Source of the DNA: Globodera rostochiensis
Lineage: Eukaryota > Nematoda > Chromadorea > Rhabditida > Heteroderidae
Assembly (NCBI GenBank): GCA_018350325.1
Contig: JAEVLN010000011.1
Coordinates: 926,449-990,448, forward strand
Reading direction: 5' to 3'
Length of the DNA: 64,000 bases
Part shown: one piece after another, positions 10,195-20,504 of the stretch
How the letters are laid out: every line of letters begins with the position of its first letter
Position numbering within the stretch: the first letter of the stretch is position 1
The notes under the pieces: model-generated
The model's database searches: none
What the model was told of the DNA's origin: nothing
What the model saw: the letters and a program-made list of their open reading frames with translations, nothing else
Position numbers and translations under genes: made by a program

Positions 10195-10300
10195 ATAAGC
10201 AGTCTTCGTAATGAAAAAACAATTTAAAGATGAAATTAAGAACCTTTGAAAATATACGGACTTTGTATGCCTTGACTCAACACAAAGATGTCTTATTATT
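10195..10300 (+). pseudogene. 3'-terminal fragment of HTH family
   Basis: The fragment encodes the last HTH recognition helix remnant and the KKQFKDEIKNL tail with stop, then the conserved 3' flank (AATATACGGACTTTGTATGC). No upstream part is present on this strand. Confidence 0.7.
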
Positions 10301-10442
10301 TTTTGGGATTGGATTATTTATATTTGTTATTTAGGGATTGAATTTTACGTTTTTTCGATTTCTCATCTGTTTTTTGTGATTTCCATAGACATATCAATTC
10401 CCAGAATAATATTTTTTGGAAATTCCTTAACATAAATATAAA

Positions 10443-11046
10443 TACCGTATATACTCTTGTAATTCCCCATGGGGGATTATTTTTCAACCTATCCAGAAGA
10501 TGGGGGATTATTAGAGGTTGGGGGATTATTAGAGGTTGGGGGATTATTTTTCAACCTTTTTGACGATATGTTCATCATCTATCACGAAATTTATCTTAAT
10601 TTCATCAGCTGGCGAAAATTTTTTGAGAAAAAAACCTAGGGGGGACCCTTTTGTTTTGCAAAATTTGTGGGTTTTGGACCAATTTTCTTAACAAATTGCC
10701 ATAAAAAACAAAAATTTGACGCCTAAAATTGATTTTGGAGAAAATTTTCTTCTAAATTCCTTAAGAAAATGCAATAAACTCCAAAATTGCACCCTTAAGA
10801 TTGACTTTTTCACTTTTCAAAAAATGCACCCCTAAAAATCGACTTTTAGCACCTCCTCCGAAAAAAAATCCTGGGTACATCCTTGGAACACACACATAGT
10901 TTATCCATTTTTCCCGTTACATCTCGTCAAATTTTACCCAGTGGAAAAAGGTGATAAAATTGGATTCGGACTGCTAATTGAGGTGGGGGATTATTAGAGG
11001 TTGGGGGATTATTAGAGGTTGGGGGATTACAAGAGTATATACGGTA
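10443..11046. mobile_element. 604-bp MITE-like element, TACCGTATATACTC ends
   Basis: The ends are TACCGTATATACTCTTGTAA and its near-exact inverse. Both ends carry repeats of GGGGGATTATTAGAGGTT. The interior contains TTTTGTTTTGCAAAATT and TTTTCTTAACAAA lines like those in the hAT-like elements. No coding region was seen. Confidence 0.75.
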
Positions 11047-11892
11047 AACAGAATCAGCCCCCAAATCGACTATTTTTTCATTGTATTCAGGTAAGACAAA
11101 AACATTTCACACAAAAGATTAATTTTTAAGAAAAAATTTTCTGGAAATGCTTTAAGAAAATGCATCGGCAACCTGCCCGTATTTTTTTAAAATTCCGATC
11201 TCTATAGATCAAAACGTTGTAAGGGAATTCGGCTTTATTTAAATCTGCCCTTTGCACTCCCTGCACATTGATCGGATTTTTCCATTTTCCTTTCGCCCCG
11301 CCCCAAAACGTGTCGATCAGGGATCAGGGTTGCAGCGGATCATCCGAAATCCAAAGTGTTTTTCCCAGTCCGAAATCCGATCCGAGAAATTTTGGGCAAT
11401 CCGATCCGAAATGCGTACAAAAAAATACGGAACACGGAAATACGGAATTACGGAATACGTTGTTTTTTTTGATGAATTCTGCTTCATTTTGAGGGGTGGG
11501 GTCGACGGTGCAGATAGGCGCCGCCGAGAAAAAATTTTGAATTTTTGACAGAATTTGTTAAGAAAATTAGTCCAATTTGCGCTATTTTTCTTTAAGGGAT
11601 GGGCTGCATTTAAATATTATTTAAAGAATTCGCTTCAAAAGGTTTATAAATTTGAGGTTTTAGCTAGGGTTCAGCCCCGATCCCCGAACCCCGACCCCGA
11701 GCCCCAAAATTGGGTCATCCCCGACCCCGACCCCCAACATGGCCAACCCCAGCCTCCCCGACCCCCAAACCCCGTCGGGGGTCGGGGGTGAACACCCCTA
11801 AAGATCGGACTTTTTTTGGGGGAGAATAAGTACTTTTGTAAATAGGTGTAAGGAAAGAGAGCATGGTTAAAGCAGTTTTGGGAGAATTTTAC

Positions 11893-11965
11893 ATATTATG
11901 TGGTGGTGAAGTGGTGATTTGTTGTGTCTGTGAGGGGGGTCAGGTGTGGGTTTGGATCCCGATTA
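11893..11965 (+). repeat. tRNA-like segment
   Basis: TGGTGAAGTGG acts as box A and GGGTTTGGATCCC as a box B-like sequence. Same configuration as the other tRNA-like segments. Confidence 0.4.
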
Positions 11966-12360
11966 CGTAAATTTATTTTTATCACTTAATATGAATATCA
12001 ATAGGGTATGAAACAATTTGTTTTTAAATTATTTCCTGTTTTTTTAAATATTTTTGATGACAATTCAGATCAACTTTTCATTTTTTGCCCAGCAAAATTG
12101 GGTAAATATTTAAAAATTCACAACTTTGTTCAAAGTTGAAGTCCTATCTTAATTATTTTAGTGTCATAAAATGCAGGAAAGTCATAGCATTTTATATTCC
12201 ATTTTTTTAAAGAAATTTTAAATAAAGGTTGTTGCCAATTTATCGAAAATTTGTAAATTTTCACTGAAAACTTCTAAAATTTAAGAAGTGTTGGCCAATT
12301 TCATTAATTTTGAAGCAATTTTTCTTAACAAACATTGTTAAAATCCTCAAAAAATTTTTC

Positions 12361-12384
12361 CGGCGGCGCCTATCGGCACCGCCG
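12361..12384. repeat. GC-rich hairpin core motif
   Basis: This copy is identical to 4876-4899 and preceded by TTTTCTTAACAAA about 40 bp upstream. Confidence 0.8.
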
Positions 12385-12403
12385 ACTCCTTCCATTGCCC
12401 CAG

Positions 12404-13505
12404 CGGGGGCTAGAGCACATCTAAGTCACCGCCATTGTCATTTTCGGGCCAGGGGAGGGGCAAAGCCGTTTTTGGCACTTTGGCTGAGGCCAACTCGGCT
12501 CATGGCATCGCGCTCTACATGGATGATGGGTCAAAAGATGCAGCTCGTAAAGCTGTACATTCGTTTAAGCGACCTTGCGCAGCTACGGTGGATGGTGCGC
12601 ACGGCATAGGGGGGTAAGCGAAAAAGTGCCATTCTCGGTGGCGCCGCCCATTTAGTGCCATGGGCGGCACGCGGGTGCTAGGTGGGCGAGGGTGGCGCCA
12701 TTTTGTGGGAAACATGCAGCGCTGCGTAAACGTAACGAACGTCATGTGGCTGTAGATGCACGCAAAAAAGTTGGGCGTGGTCAAAGGTCAAAGTTGAAGA
12801 AAAAAAACGGGCAAAAAAAAGCTTTTGGCATTTTGCCAAAAATAAATGTTAATAGTTTAATTCGGCTAGGTTCAAAAGTTGCGCATTGAGCTCCTCTATC
12901 TCCATGCCAAATTTCAATCTCCATCTTTTAAAAGATGCAGGAAAATTTATAATATTTATTAAAAATATTTTCCGGTCCATATTGTTGCGTAAAAAAGCAA
13001 AAAAAAAACATTTTCACTCGGGCGGACCTGAACCCCAGGGGGCCCCAGGGGGGGCTAGCGCATATCCAAGTCACCACCATTGTCATTTGAGCGTTAAACC
13101 GCTCCAGGCACCAAATCAGCAGTCCAACTTGTTCAAGCAGTTCAGGCATGTGAAGAAGAGATGAAGCAAATTTTGCGGGCAATCCAGCGCACTAGTGAAC
13201 ATGCGTCTTGCTCACGCCATAGGGGGAAAAGTGAAAAAGTGCCATTGTGGTTGGGTTGGGGCCATTTGTGCCACGGGTGCCACAGAAGTGGGAGAGGGGC
13301 AGGGGTGGCGCGTCGTGTGCGCAACTCCATGCCCTTCGTAAACGTAACCAACGGCCTGTTGATGCTGATGCAGGCAAAAAAGTTAGGTGTGGTCAAAGGT
13401 CAAAGGTGAAGGAAAAAAACGGGGTAAAAAAAGTTTTTGGCATTTTGCCAAAAATAAATGTCAATAGTCATTTTATTCAGCCAGGTTCAAAAGTTTCTAA
13501 ATGAG
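12404..13505. repeat. Two diverged tandem copies of a roughly 480-bp repeat
   Basis: Copy 1 (about 12,404-12,900) and copy 2 (about 13,045-13,505) share, in order, GGGGGCTAG..AAGTCACC, CATTGTCATTT, GGTGTGGTCAAAGGTCAAAG-like sequence, TTTTTGGCATTTTGCCAAAA, ATAAATGT.AATAGT and GGTTCAAAAGTT. GC content is higher than around. Short open frames on both strands have no recognisable domain. Confidence 0.65.
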
Positions 13506-13565
13506 CTCTGCAAAATTTCAAGTCTCTAAACACATTTTAAGTTGAGGGGGAAACTTGACGTTGAG

Positions 13566-14492
13566 TCAAGGGGCATACAAAGTCGGTGTATTTTTAAAGT
13601 TCTTTATTTCTTCTTTAAATTGTTTTTTCCAATTATGTAAGCTTCTTAATGATATGTTCAACAAATCAGCAATAACGGCATCAGTCATTTTCGGATTCTT
13701 CCCTTTTATTTTGGCATATTTCTTCAAAATTCCAATTTTTGTTGCATCAGAAATTTTATTGCTGAGAGAAAGACCAAATTTGCGCTTCCATTCATAAATT
13801 GTACTTTTAGAGACTCCCAATTTTTTTGCAATTTTCTTATCGAGTTCATTGATTGAAATGTTTTTGAATTTTGACTTCTGACATTTGCTTTTTATTTCAT
13901 CAAATTGTTTCAATATTTGACGTTTTTCAAATTCAGAAAACTTTGATTTAGACTTTATTTTTCGACTTAGACCCAATTCTTTCTTCCATTTGTACAATTT
14001 TGTGCGACCAACACCCAAGCCATTTAATATTTTTGCCTCAATTTGAACCCATTCTTTGGTTGAGTGTGCGCGTTTGTTTTTTTCCCGATAGTTATCTTTT
14101 ATTTCACGGAATTTTTGAATAATTTCACGTTTTTGCAGATTTGACTCAATTTTTTCACTTTTATTGGACTTATTTTGCTGTTCATCAACACTCTCATCTT
14201 GATCTGTCGCAGAATTGTTTTCGTCTTCCGACCAATTTTCATCATAAATTTCATCAAATTTCTTTTTCAATAATTCATCAATATTTTTCTGATCAGAAAT
14301 GTTTGGAGCTTGTCCGTCTTGAACTTCTTCTTTAACATGACGACAGTTACTTTCATCGTCCCATCCTTTTCCAAAAATTTCATCAAATGATTTGTAAAGT
14401 TTTGATTCTTCTCCGCCATCGCCCACAGAATTAGCGTTTTTGATAAAATTTGTTGCAAAGAATAAAATAATAATTAATAGCCGAAATTTCAT
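13566..14492 (-). CDS. Secreted acidic multi-HTH protein (308 aa)
   Basis: The ATG at 14492 starts MKFRLLIIILFF, a signal peptide of about 22 residues. FDEIFGKGWDDE is at residues 36-47 and FDEIYDENWSED at 79-90; acidic and Asn/Gln-rich sequence follows to about 115. HTH units lie at about 118-175, 185-242 and 247-298, with recognition segments LGVGRTKLYKWKKELGL, LGVSKSTIYEWKRKFGL and the shorter LNISLRSLHNWKKQFK. Relative to the 6609 gene, one base is lost just before the usual stop codon, so the protein runs on for about nine residues (FKNTPTLYAP). The rest is intact, in one exon. Probable secreted DNA-binding protein; target unknown. Confidence 0.82.
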   Translation of the reverse strand: MKFRLLIIILFFATNFIKNANSVGDGGEESKLYKSFDEIFGKGWDDESNCRHVKEEVQDGQAPNISDQKNIDELLKKKFDEIYDENWSEDENNSATDQDESVDEQQNKSNKSEKIESNLQKREIIQKFREIKDNYREKNKRAHSTKEWVQIEAKILNGLGVGRTKLYKWKKELGLSRKIKSKSKFSEFEKRQILKQFDEIKSKCQKSKFKNISINELDKKIAKKLGVSKSTIYEWKRKFGLSLSNKISDATKIGILKKYAKIKGKNPKMTDAVIADLLNISLRSLHNWKKQFKEEIKNFKNTPTLYAP

Positions 14493-14499
14493 TTTTTAT

Positions 14500-14744
14500 T
14501 TTTGAATGAAGTAATAAAATATTTTGCTTTTTAACCAAATTTTACTCTAAAAAAAGAAATTTTTTAGTTATTTATTAGTCTGATGATTTTATTTGCGTCA
14601 TTAATTGAATGCTTGTTCAAACTACTAACTATTTAAGTTACTCAGTGAAAGATTAATAACAAAAAATCATTTGTGCATTGAAAAAGTGGCCAATTGATTG
14701 GCAAATCGATGAGATTTTGCACAAAATTTCGTTTAAGACCAATT
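14500..14744 (+). promoter_or_regulatory. B-type family upstream region with unoccupied hAT site
   Basis: The region matches about 21,840-21,958 and 22,723-22,915, upstream of the B-type copy at 22920. At 14630-14637 it holds TATTTAAG once, where the paralogue carries the 21959-22722 element between two copies of that octamer. GTGGCCAATTGATTGGCA is shared by both. Confidence 0.6.
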
Positions 14745-14994
14745 AAATAAAACATTTGATGAAATATTTGGAAAAGGTTTGGACGCGGAGGTGCCGGAAT
14801 TTACAGAACCCAAAGTATGGCATAAAATGGAAACACAGACAACAGAAGTTGAGAATAAATCAACTGATCAGCCCAATTCAAATGAACAAAACTTTTCTGA
14901 TCATTATGAAAGTTTTGTCAATATAAAAATAAGGGAAGATCAAATAGTGAAAAATATTTTGATTACAACCCAATTTTCATTATCAATGTTGTAA
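14745..14994 (+). pseudogene. B-type HTH family fragment, N-terminal region only
   Basis: The fragment encodes KTFDEIFGKG.DAEVPEF.EP.VWHKMETQTTEVENKS and on to SDHYESFVN.KIRE, the linker found in the 39120 gene. The signal peptide codons are missing upstream and no HTH unit follows; homology ends near 14,940. Confidence 0.75.
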
Positions 14995-16385
14995 ATTGCC
15001 GAAATGTTAGACATTGCTGGTCCTACTTTAAAAATTAGAATCACAATTTATGCACATTTATTTGGTATAACAAATTATTAGGGAATGCGAATAAAAAAAA
15101 ATGAGAGTTGAGAACAAATGTTGCGTTAATCGCGCGCATCCGGTCTGAAGGTCAAAAGTACCTCTTTTTTTTACTATGCTCATTATGTCTTTGTTCTCTT
15201 TTATCCAAAATAATCTAACGCTTTAGTTTGTAAGCTAGTTATAAATTGATTATCTAATAAAGGATAAAAACTTAATCAATATATTTTTGGAACTTTTTTA
15301 CAATCATCTTCTCCTCAACCTTTAACGAACAAATAACTTCTGGCAAATTTTTCTTTAGTTACTGTTTTTTCATTTTCAAATAAAGTTTTTGATGATGTTG
15401 TTTTTGGACAAAGAATGAAACTTTCTTCAACCTGAACCGATTAAGGTAGAACATAATACCAAATGAAAGCTTGCGATGAGTTATCATTAAGTTAAAGCTA
15501 AGTGATTGGACAATGCTTAAAAAAGTTATGGCCAAAAAGTGAAAAACTCCAAAAATGGCCATTTTTGGAGGTTTTTTGGCCATAACTTTTTTCATAATAA
15601 TCAGATTGCTTAGTTTTTACTTAACAATTGCTTCTCCTCACCAAGCGCCTTCATTTGGTATATGTTTGACCTAATGGGTTTAGGTTGTAGAAAGTTATAA
15701 AGCATTCGGCACTCAAACCCCTTTCGACCTTTGGGCCGGTAGCCGTTGATCGGGGACAAAAAGTGATGATGCCGGGAGAAAATAATGAACGGCATCAGTT
15801 TGAGTAGGGTTGGACGGGACCGGGACTAAATTTTTTCAGTCCACAATGGAAAAATTTGACCTTTTCAGTACTGGTTTGACAAATTAAACCACCCGAATTA
15901 AAGTAATAATGGATGGACCAAAAAACTAAAAAACTGATTCCGTGTACATTTGTGGGAGCGGAATGACGGATTCCGGACATTTTTGGGTCCGGAAGTGTTA
16001 CCAGATAATTAGTTCATACTAATTAATACAAACTAGTAGTTAAATCATTAGATACCTAAAATAGGTTAAATTTTCTTTCAAAACCGGTATCGGTAAAGAA
16101 CATTACAAGTTTTTTGTGGTGTCATTATTTTTCTTCCCCCTCTTATCGACATTTTAATAAATTTTGTCTATCACCAAAGTTTTGAATGACAATATTTACA
16201 TAAATTATTTTTGTTTAAAAGGTATTTAAAAATAGCGTTCGTAATTTCATCATTCAAAAATTTTTATGCAAATTCCCCCAATGCACAAAGTAAGCAAATA
16301 TGGATTAGTAAAAGCGAGAGAGCAACAATGAGCATGACCGATAAAATTTCAAAACGAAAGTGTGTGTTCATCACCAAAACAGTTT
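14995..16385. other. Gene-free stretch with palindrome and an element end
   Basis: No gene was recognised. The stretch holds the palindrome at 15519-15592 and, at 15805, TAGGGTTGGACGGGACCGGG, which is the left terminus of the element family seen at 63272. The right terminus was not found, so it is a fragment running to about 15,990. Confidence 0.45.
15519..15592. repeat. Hairpin with perfect 24-bp palindromic centre
   Basis: The 24 bases at 15547-15570 read the same on both strands (CTCCAAAAATGG and its inverse). Outer arms AAAAAAGTTATGGCC and GGCCATAACTTTTTT are also inverse. Confidence 0.85.
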
Positions 16386-16394
16386 TATATAAAG
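16386..16394 (+). promoter_or_regulatory. TATA box of 16439 gene
   Basis: TATATAAAG lies 45 bp before the ATG of the spliced gene at 16439, in a region with no other start signal. Confidence 0.5.
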
Positions 16395-16438
16395 CAAACT
16401 TGTGAAAACATAACCATTCATTTCAAAAAATTGACAAA

Positions 16439-16983
16439 ATGTATAACGGATATTTCGTCACCATTCTAAGTCTATCATTTGTCTTTTCTATCAACAGCGA
16501 TCGCAGCACTCGACATGGCGGCAGTAACAACAACAACAACAACAACAACAACAGTTACAATAACAGAACTTGGAGCAGTTCAAGTGAGGAGGAAGATGAA
16601 GCTGGTGAAATGTTCTTCTTTCGCTTGATCGATTTCTTGTTTGGCCACGGTAGCGGTACTGCTTCATCAACTGCTCAGCGAAAAAACATTTCTTCAGTCC
16701 CATTCATGACGACCAATAACAGTTTGCCACCAGTGACAAATGTTCGTGTTGGTCGATCTGCTGAAGTTGGAAGAATGCGTAAGAACTTTCAATATTTAAA
16801 GTGCTTATTTAGAGAGATATTTTATACAAAATTGCTTGAATTTGAATTAGAATAAACTAAAAATTAAAATGGACATTTAAATTCGTGGTACAAAATTTTA
16901 TAAAATTTTCAGGCAATCAAACCCGTCAAATTGGACAAGGATCTTCAGCATCTTCGGCCGATGGTTCACCTGAATTTTTCTGA
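16439..16983 (+). CDS. Small secreted Asn/Ser-rich protein (136 aa, two exons)
   Basis: Exon 1 is 16439-16778, the intron 16779-16912 (134 nt, GTAAGA to ATTTTCAG, the classic nematode acceptor) and exon 2 16913-16983. Without splicing the frame runs into AT-rich intron sequence. The product begins with a hydrophobic signal peptide (MYNGYFVTILSLSFVFSINS), then an Asn run encoded by an AAC repeat, a Ser/Glu/Asp acidic patch, a short hydrophobic FFFRLIDFLFG segment, a Ser/Thr-rich region and two VGR tripeptides. I do not recognise the family. A secreted peptide precursor is possible but unproven. It shares nothing with the HTH family, so it may be a resident host gene. Confidence 0.7.
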
Positions 16984-17509
16984 ATGTTTTCACTGAATCA
17001 TTAAAACCTTAGATAGAAGAAAATCTTTTTTTTTCAAAAATTTAAATTCGGAACAAATTGAATGTAATCACAATTTATTAATTGCATAAAGAATTAACTA
17101 ACAGTAAAAATTATTTTATTATAAGAATAATTGTTTAAGCACATTCTTTTTAATTAATTAAACATAAATAAATTTATAAAGCAGAAATTTAAAAATAAAT
17201 TGATCCGAAATTTTGAAAAATTAAAAAAAAACGTGAAGAACAAAATCAAACAATATTGGTACTATTCAAGCGGTTCAAAGCATTTGCAAGTAGTTATATT
17301 TGCGAAACTGCAAAAATTTGAGATTAAAGTTTAGAGCTTTCTAATGGTACTTTTGTAATCAAAATCCTTTTTTGAAAAATCCGTCGGCAAATTTTTTACG
17401 ATTAAACGGGTTTTGTGATGAAAAAAAAAATTTTCGTTATTTTTTGGGCGCTTCGTCTTTTGTTTCGTTGGATAAAAATGAGTTTCGTCCAGCTCTGAAT
17501 GGGACGGAC
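16984..17509. other. AT-rich spacer
   Basis: No gene or repeat boundary was recognised; the 3' untranslated region of the 16439 gene probably lies at its left edge. Confidence 0.35.
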
Positions 17510-17691
17510 GTTTTTGGGTGAGAGAGAATGGCGCGGGCATTCACAGAATTGCCAAAAAGAATTTTAGAGGGGAAATAAATGCGTGGAAATAATATGCCAA
17601 TCAATTTTAATGGCTATATTTTCAATAAAAATTAATTATATGCACAAGTTTTATTTATTAATATTAAATAAATAAATTTTAGTAATAAAAA
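17510..17691 (+). promoter_or_regulatory. Conserved upstream block of HTH family
   Basis: The block contains GCGGGCATTCACAGAATTGCC, slightly shortened, and AATAATATGCCAATCAATTT, then an AT-rich leader ending at the ATG at 17692. It is colinear with 6350-6608 and 41,775-42,034. Confidence 0.5.
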
Positions 17692-18736
17692 ATGAAATTT
17701 TGGCTATTCATTTTTATTTCATTATTTGCAACGGTTTTTATCGAAAATGCTAATTCTGCGGGCGATGGCGGACAAGGGCCAAAACTTTACAAAACATTTG
17801 ATGAAATATTTGGAAAAGGATGGGACGATGAAAGTAATGATTCAAAAAACTTGAACTGTCGTCATGTTAAAGAAGAAGTTCAAGACGTACAAGCTCCAAA
17901 CACTTCTGATCAGAAAAATATTGAGGCTGAAATATTGAAACAGAAATTTGATGAAATTTATGCCAAAAATTGGTTGGAAGACGACAATGAATTTATTGAA
18001 GATGATGAGCTGATTCAACTGATCAAAATGATTGCATTGATGGACAAAAATGTCAAAAAGTGCAACAAAATGGCACAAAACTCATAAAAAGACGCAAAAA
18101 TGATTATTCTGATCAGCAAAAGCGAGAAATTCTTGACAACTATTTTTTATTAATAGAAAAATATAAGCAAAAAGGAAAACATTCCACAAAAGAGTGGAAT
18201 AAAATTTATGAAAAAATTTCAAAGAGTGTCGGTGTCGGTCATAAAACAATTAAAAAATGGAAAAAAGAGTTTGGACTAAGTCATAAATTACATTCAATTC
18301 AAGAAAAAATGGAAAAGCTTAAACATTATTGTGAAATTAAAAAAAGCAACCCAAAAATTAATTTTGATCAAATAACTCAAAACAAATTTCATTCTGATCA
18401 GCAAAAGCGTGAAATTTTAAAACTATTTGATGAAATAAAAAGCAAATGTAAAAAGGCAAAACTCAAAAATTTTTCAAAGAATAAAATCGATGATAAAATT
18501 GCAAAAAAATTAGGCGTTTCTAGAGGTAAATTACTGAATGGAAGCGCAAATTAGGCCTTTCTGTCAGCAATAAAATTTCTGACGCAACAAAAATTGGAAT
18601 TTTAAAAGAATATGCCAAAATAAAAGAAAACAATCCAAAAATAAGTGAACGTGACATTGCCGATTTGTTGAAAATCTCAATAAGCAGTTTAAATAGATGG
18701 AAAATTAAATTTTGTGAAGAAAACAAGCATCTTTGA
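17692..18736 (+). pseudogene. B-type secreted HTH family copy with two frameshifts
   Basis: The ATG at 17692 gives a signal peptide and both FDEI motifs (the second degraded to FDEIYAKNWLED). One base is lost near 18008 in the codons for EDEADST, compared with the 39120 gene. HTH units continue in another frame at about 18105-18535 (SVGVGHKTIKKWKKEFGL, then a cut-down second unit, then LGVSRGK). A second break near 18525 moves the last HTH unit to the third frame, ending near 18736. As it stands only a 131-residue secreted acidic protein would be made. Confidence 0.8.
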
Positions 18737-18924
18737 GAGTACAAAATTGTAGAAGATTTCCAGGCCCAGCACGACTGCGACCGATGTTTTCGTTTTTCAA
18801 TTGGACGATTAATTTAATTTTGATTTTGTGTTGCCTTATTATACTGATTATTTGTCCAAAAATCCATTTGATTATTTTTTGCAATGTCTGAGTTTGCATA
18901 TATATGTGTCGGCGTATTATTTGA

Positions 18925-18954
18925 AAAATAGGATTATTCGAATAATCCTATTTT
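18925..18954. repeat. Perfect 30-bp palindrome
   Basis: AAAATAGGATTATTC is followed at once by its exact complement. There is no spacer and no mismatch. It lies in a gene-free region. Confidence 0.9.
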
Positions 18955-19572
18955 GCTAGGCATTATGGGCGTTTTATAAATCTGCCACAAACCACAAAAT
19001 CAAGACAATCGATTTGCCTTTTTTCTGGATATATTTTTGTCCACAGTCATCAGAATGGAGCTGAGCTATGAGCTAAAACCCAAATTTTGCTGTTTTTGAA
19101 CCTACTCCGTTTGAGACTCTATTTTTCATTTACAGTATAAGATTATCGTAATTTGAAGTTTTGGCTAGCGAGAACATAGAAGGGAGAAGCCTCATGCAAA
19201 ATTTGTGGTTTATTGCTCCACCCATTGATTTTTTATGAAACTCCAAAGTTTGCTCCAGCAAAAATTTTGGGGCCTTTTTAGGGACAATTTTTGGCAATAA
19301 ATGCCGTAGAAAATGGTTTGCTGAACCAAAATTCTTTAATTTTTACATAATGATAAGCAATGTTTAAGCTCCCAAAAAACATAAAACTGGGTCTGATCAG
19401 CCTCAAATTTTTTCAATTCATTCAAAAATCTAGAGGCTCATTATGACACACCCTAAATATAAGCATAAAAATTTTATTAACAAATATTATATAAAATTAA
19501 ATTCTGAAGTTTGTTTTATTGAACTTTCTGTATTCATCTCCACTGTCAAGGATAAAAAGAAATGGTGCTAGG

Positions 19573-20045
19573 TAATTCCGACAGTAAGTAATTTCGTCAG
19601 TAAAATTCGACAGTGGTTGATTTGGACAGTGGATAATTTCGACAGAAAATCAAAATTGGGTGATTTTATGTATAATAAATTTAAAACAATTCAACATGTT
19701 TGTTTCGAATTTATTATTACTAAATTCGTGTTCAATACCCAGATCCACCCAGATGAGAAGACAATCGTTCGGTGTCCCCAATTATTTGGTTGAAAATGAC
19801 AGGGTTCTTGAAAAGCATTCGGAATCATAAATTCGGATTCGTTTCATAGCAATATTTGAAGGGTTAGTATGAAAGCAAAATTCGCCCACGATTGGGCTTT
19901 ATTTCATTGTACTGTCGAAACTACTCACTGTCGGAAGTGGTGAAAAACGGTAAAATTTAAAAAAATAGTTCACTGTCGAAATTACCCATTGTCCAAATCA
20001 ACCACTGGCGAATTTTACAATCGAAATTACTTACTGTCGGAATTA
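19573..20045. mobile_element. Fold-back element with GACAGT repeats
   Basis: GTAATTCCGACAGTAAGTAA at the left has its inverse at 20,026-20,045. Arms of about 85-100 bp built from TCGACAGTG and TAATTTCGACAG motifs are inverse with scattered mismatches. No clear target duplication was found and nothing coding lies between. Confidence 0.65.
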
Positions 20046-20504
20046 CTGGACACGGGCTAGTTCCCCCATTTGGCATAGATGGAATAGCCAAATCGCAGTT
20101 AATTTAGAAAGATGATAGTTTGTTTTATCAATATAAATTAATCCCAATATTATTTGGATGATCTTCTGCTTCCATGCCTCTGATTATCTCACTGAATTTT
20201 TTCCATTTTTTTGAGGTGTAAAAAACACCTTCGTATGTGCCTAAATTTGCGATTTCAAATTCTGTGCCATGATTATATAGCTCTGATTAGTGAGTCTAAC
20301 CGAAAATAGACGACATTGCAAACATATTTTTTTTATTAGATATTAGAGAACATTACAATTTTTTAGTTAGATATTAATAATGAAAAGTTATTTTATAGAC
20401 ATCTCAAGAACTTGCCATGAATATACCCTTAAGAAAATCAAAAAAAGAAAAAATAGCAACAATTTTAAATAATCCGATCCAAAAACAATAATAACATCTT
20501 TGCG
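20046..20504. other. No recognised gene
   Basis: AT-rich sequence with no supported feature. Confidence 0.35.

Larger units (their letters stand above)
11047..12403. repeat. Composite repeat region with element fragments
   Basis: At 11,325 CAGGGTTGCAGCGGATC begins a stretch of CCGATCCGAAAT motifs that looks like one end of another TIR element. An inverted, degenerate GC hairpin is at about 11,506-11,526. At 11,671-11,801 a block of CCCCGACCCCGA repeats lies between TAGGGTTCAGCCCC and an inverse-like GGGGTGAACACCCCTA. A tRNA-like segment is at 11,893 and an intact GC hairpin at 12,361. No convincing gene or complete element could be delimited. Confidence 0.5.

Noticed and set aside
12310..13504. 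Several 60-99 codon ORFs on both strands
   Set aside because: They lie in a duplicated GC-richer repeat; the two copies do not keep the same frame open, which argues against coding.
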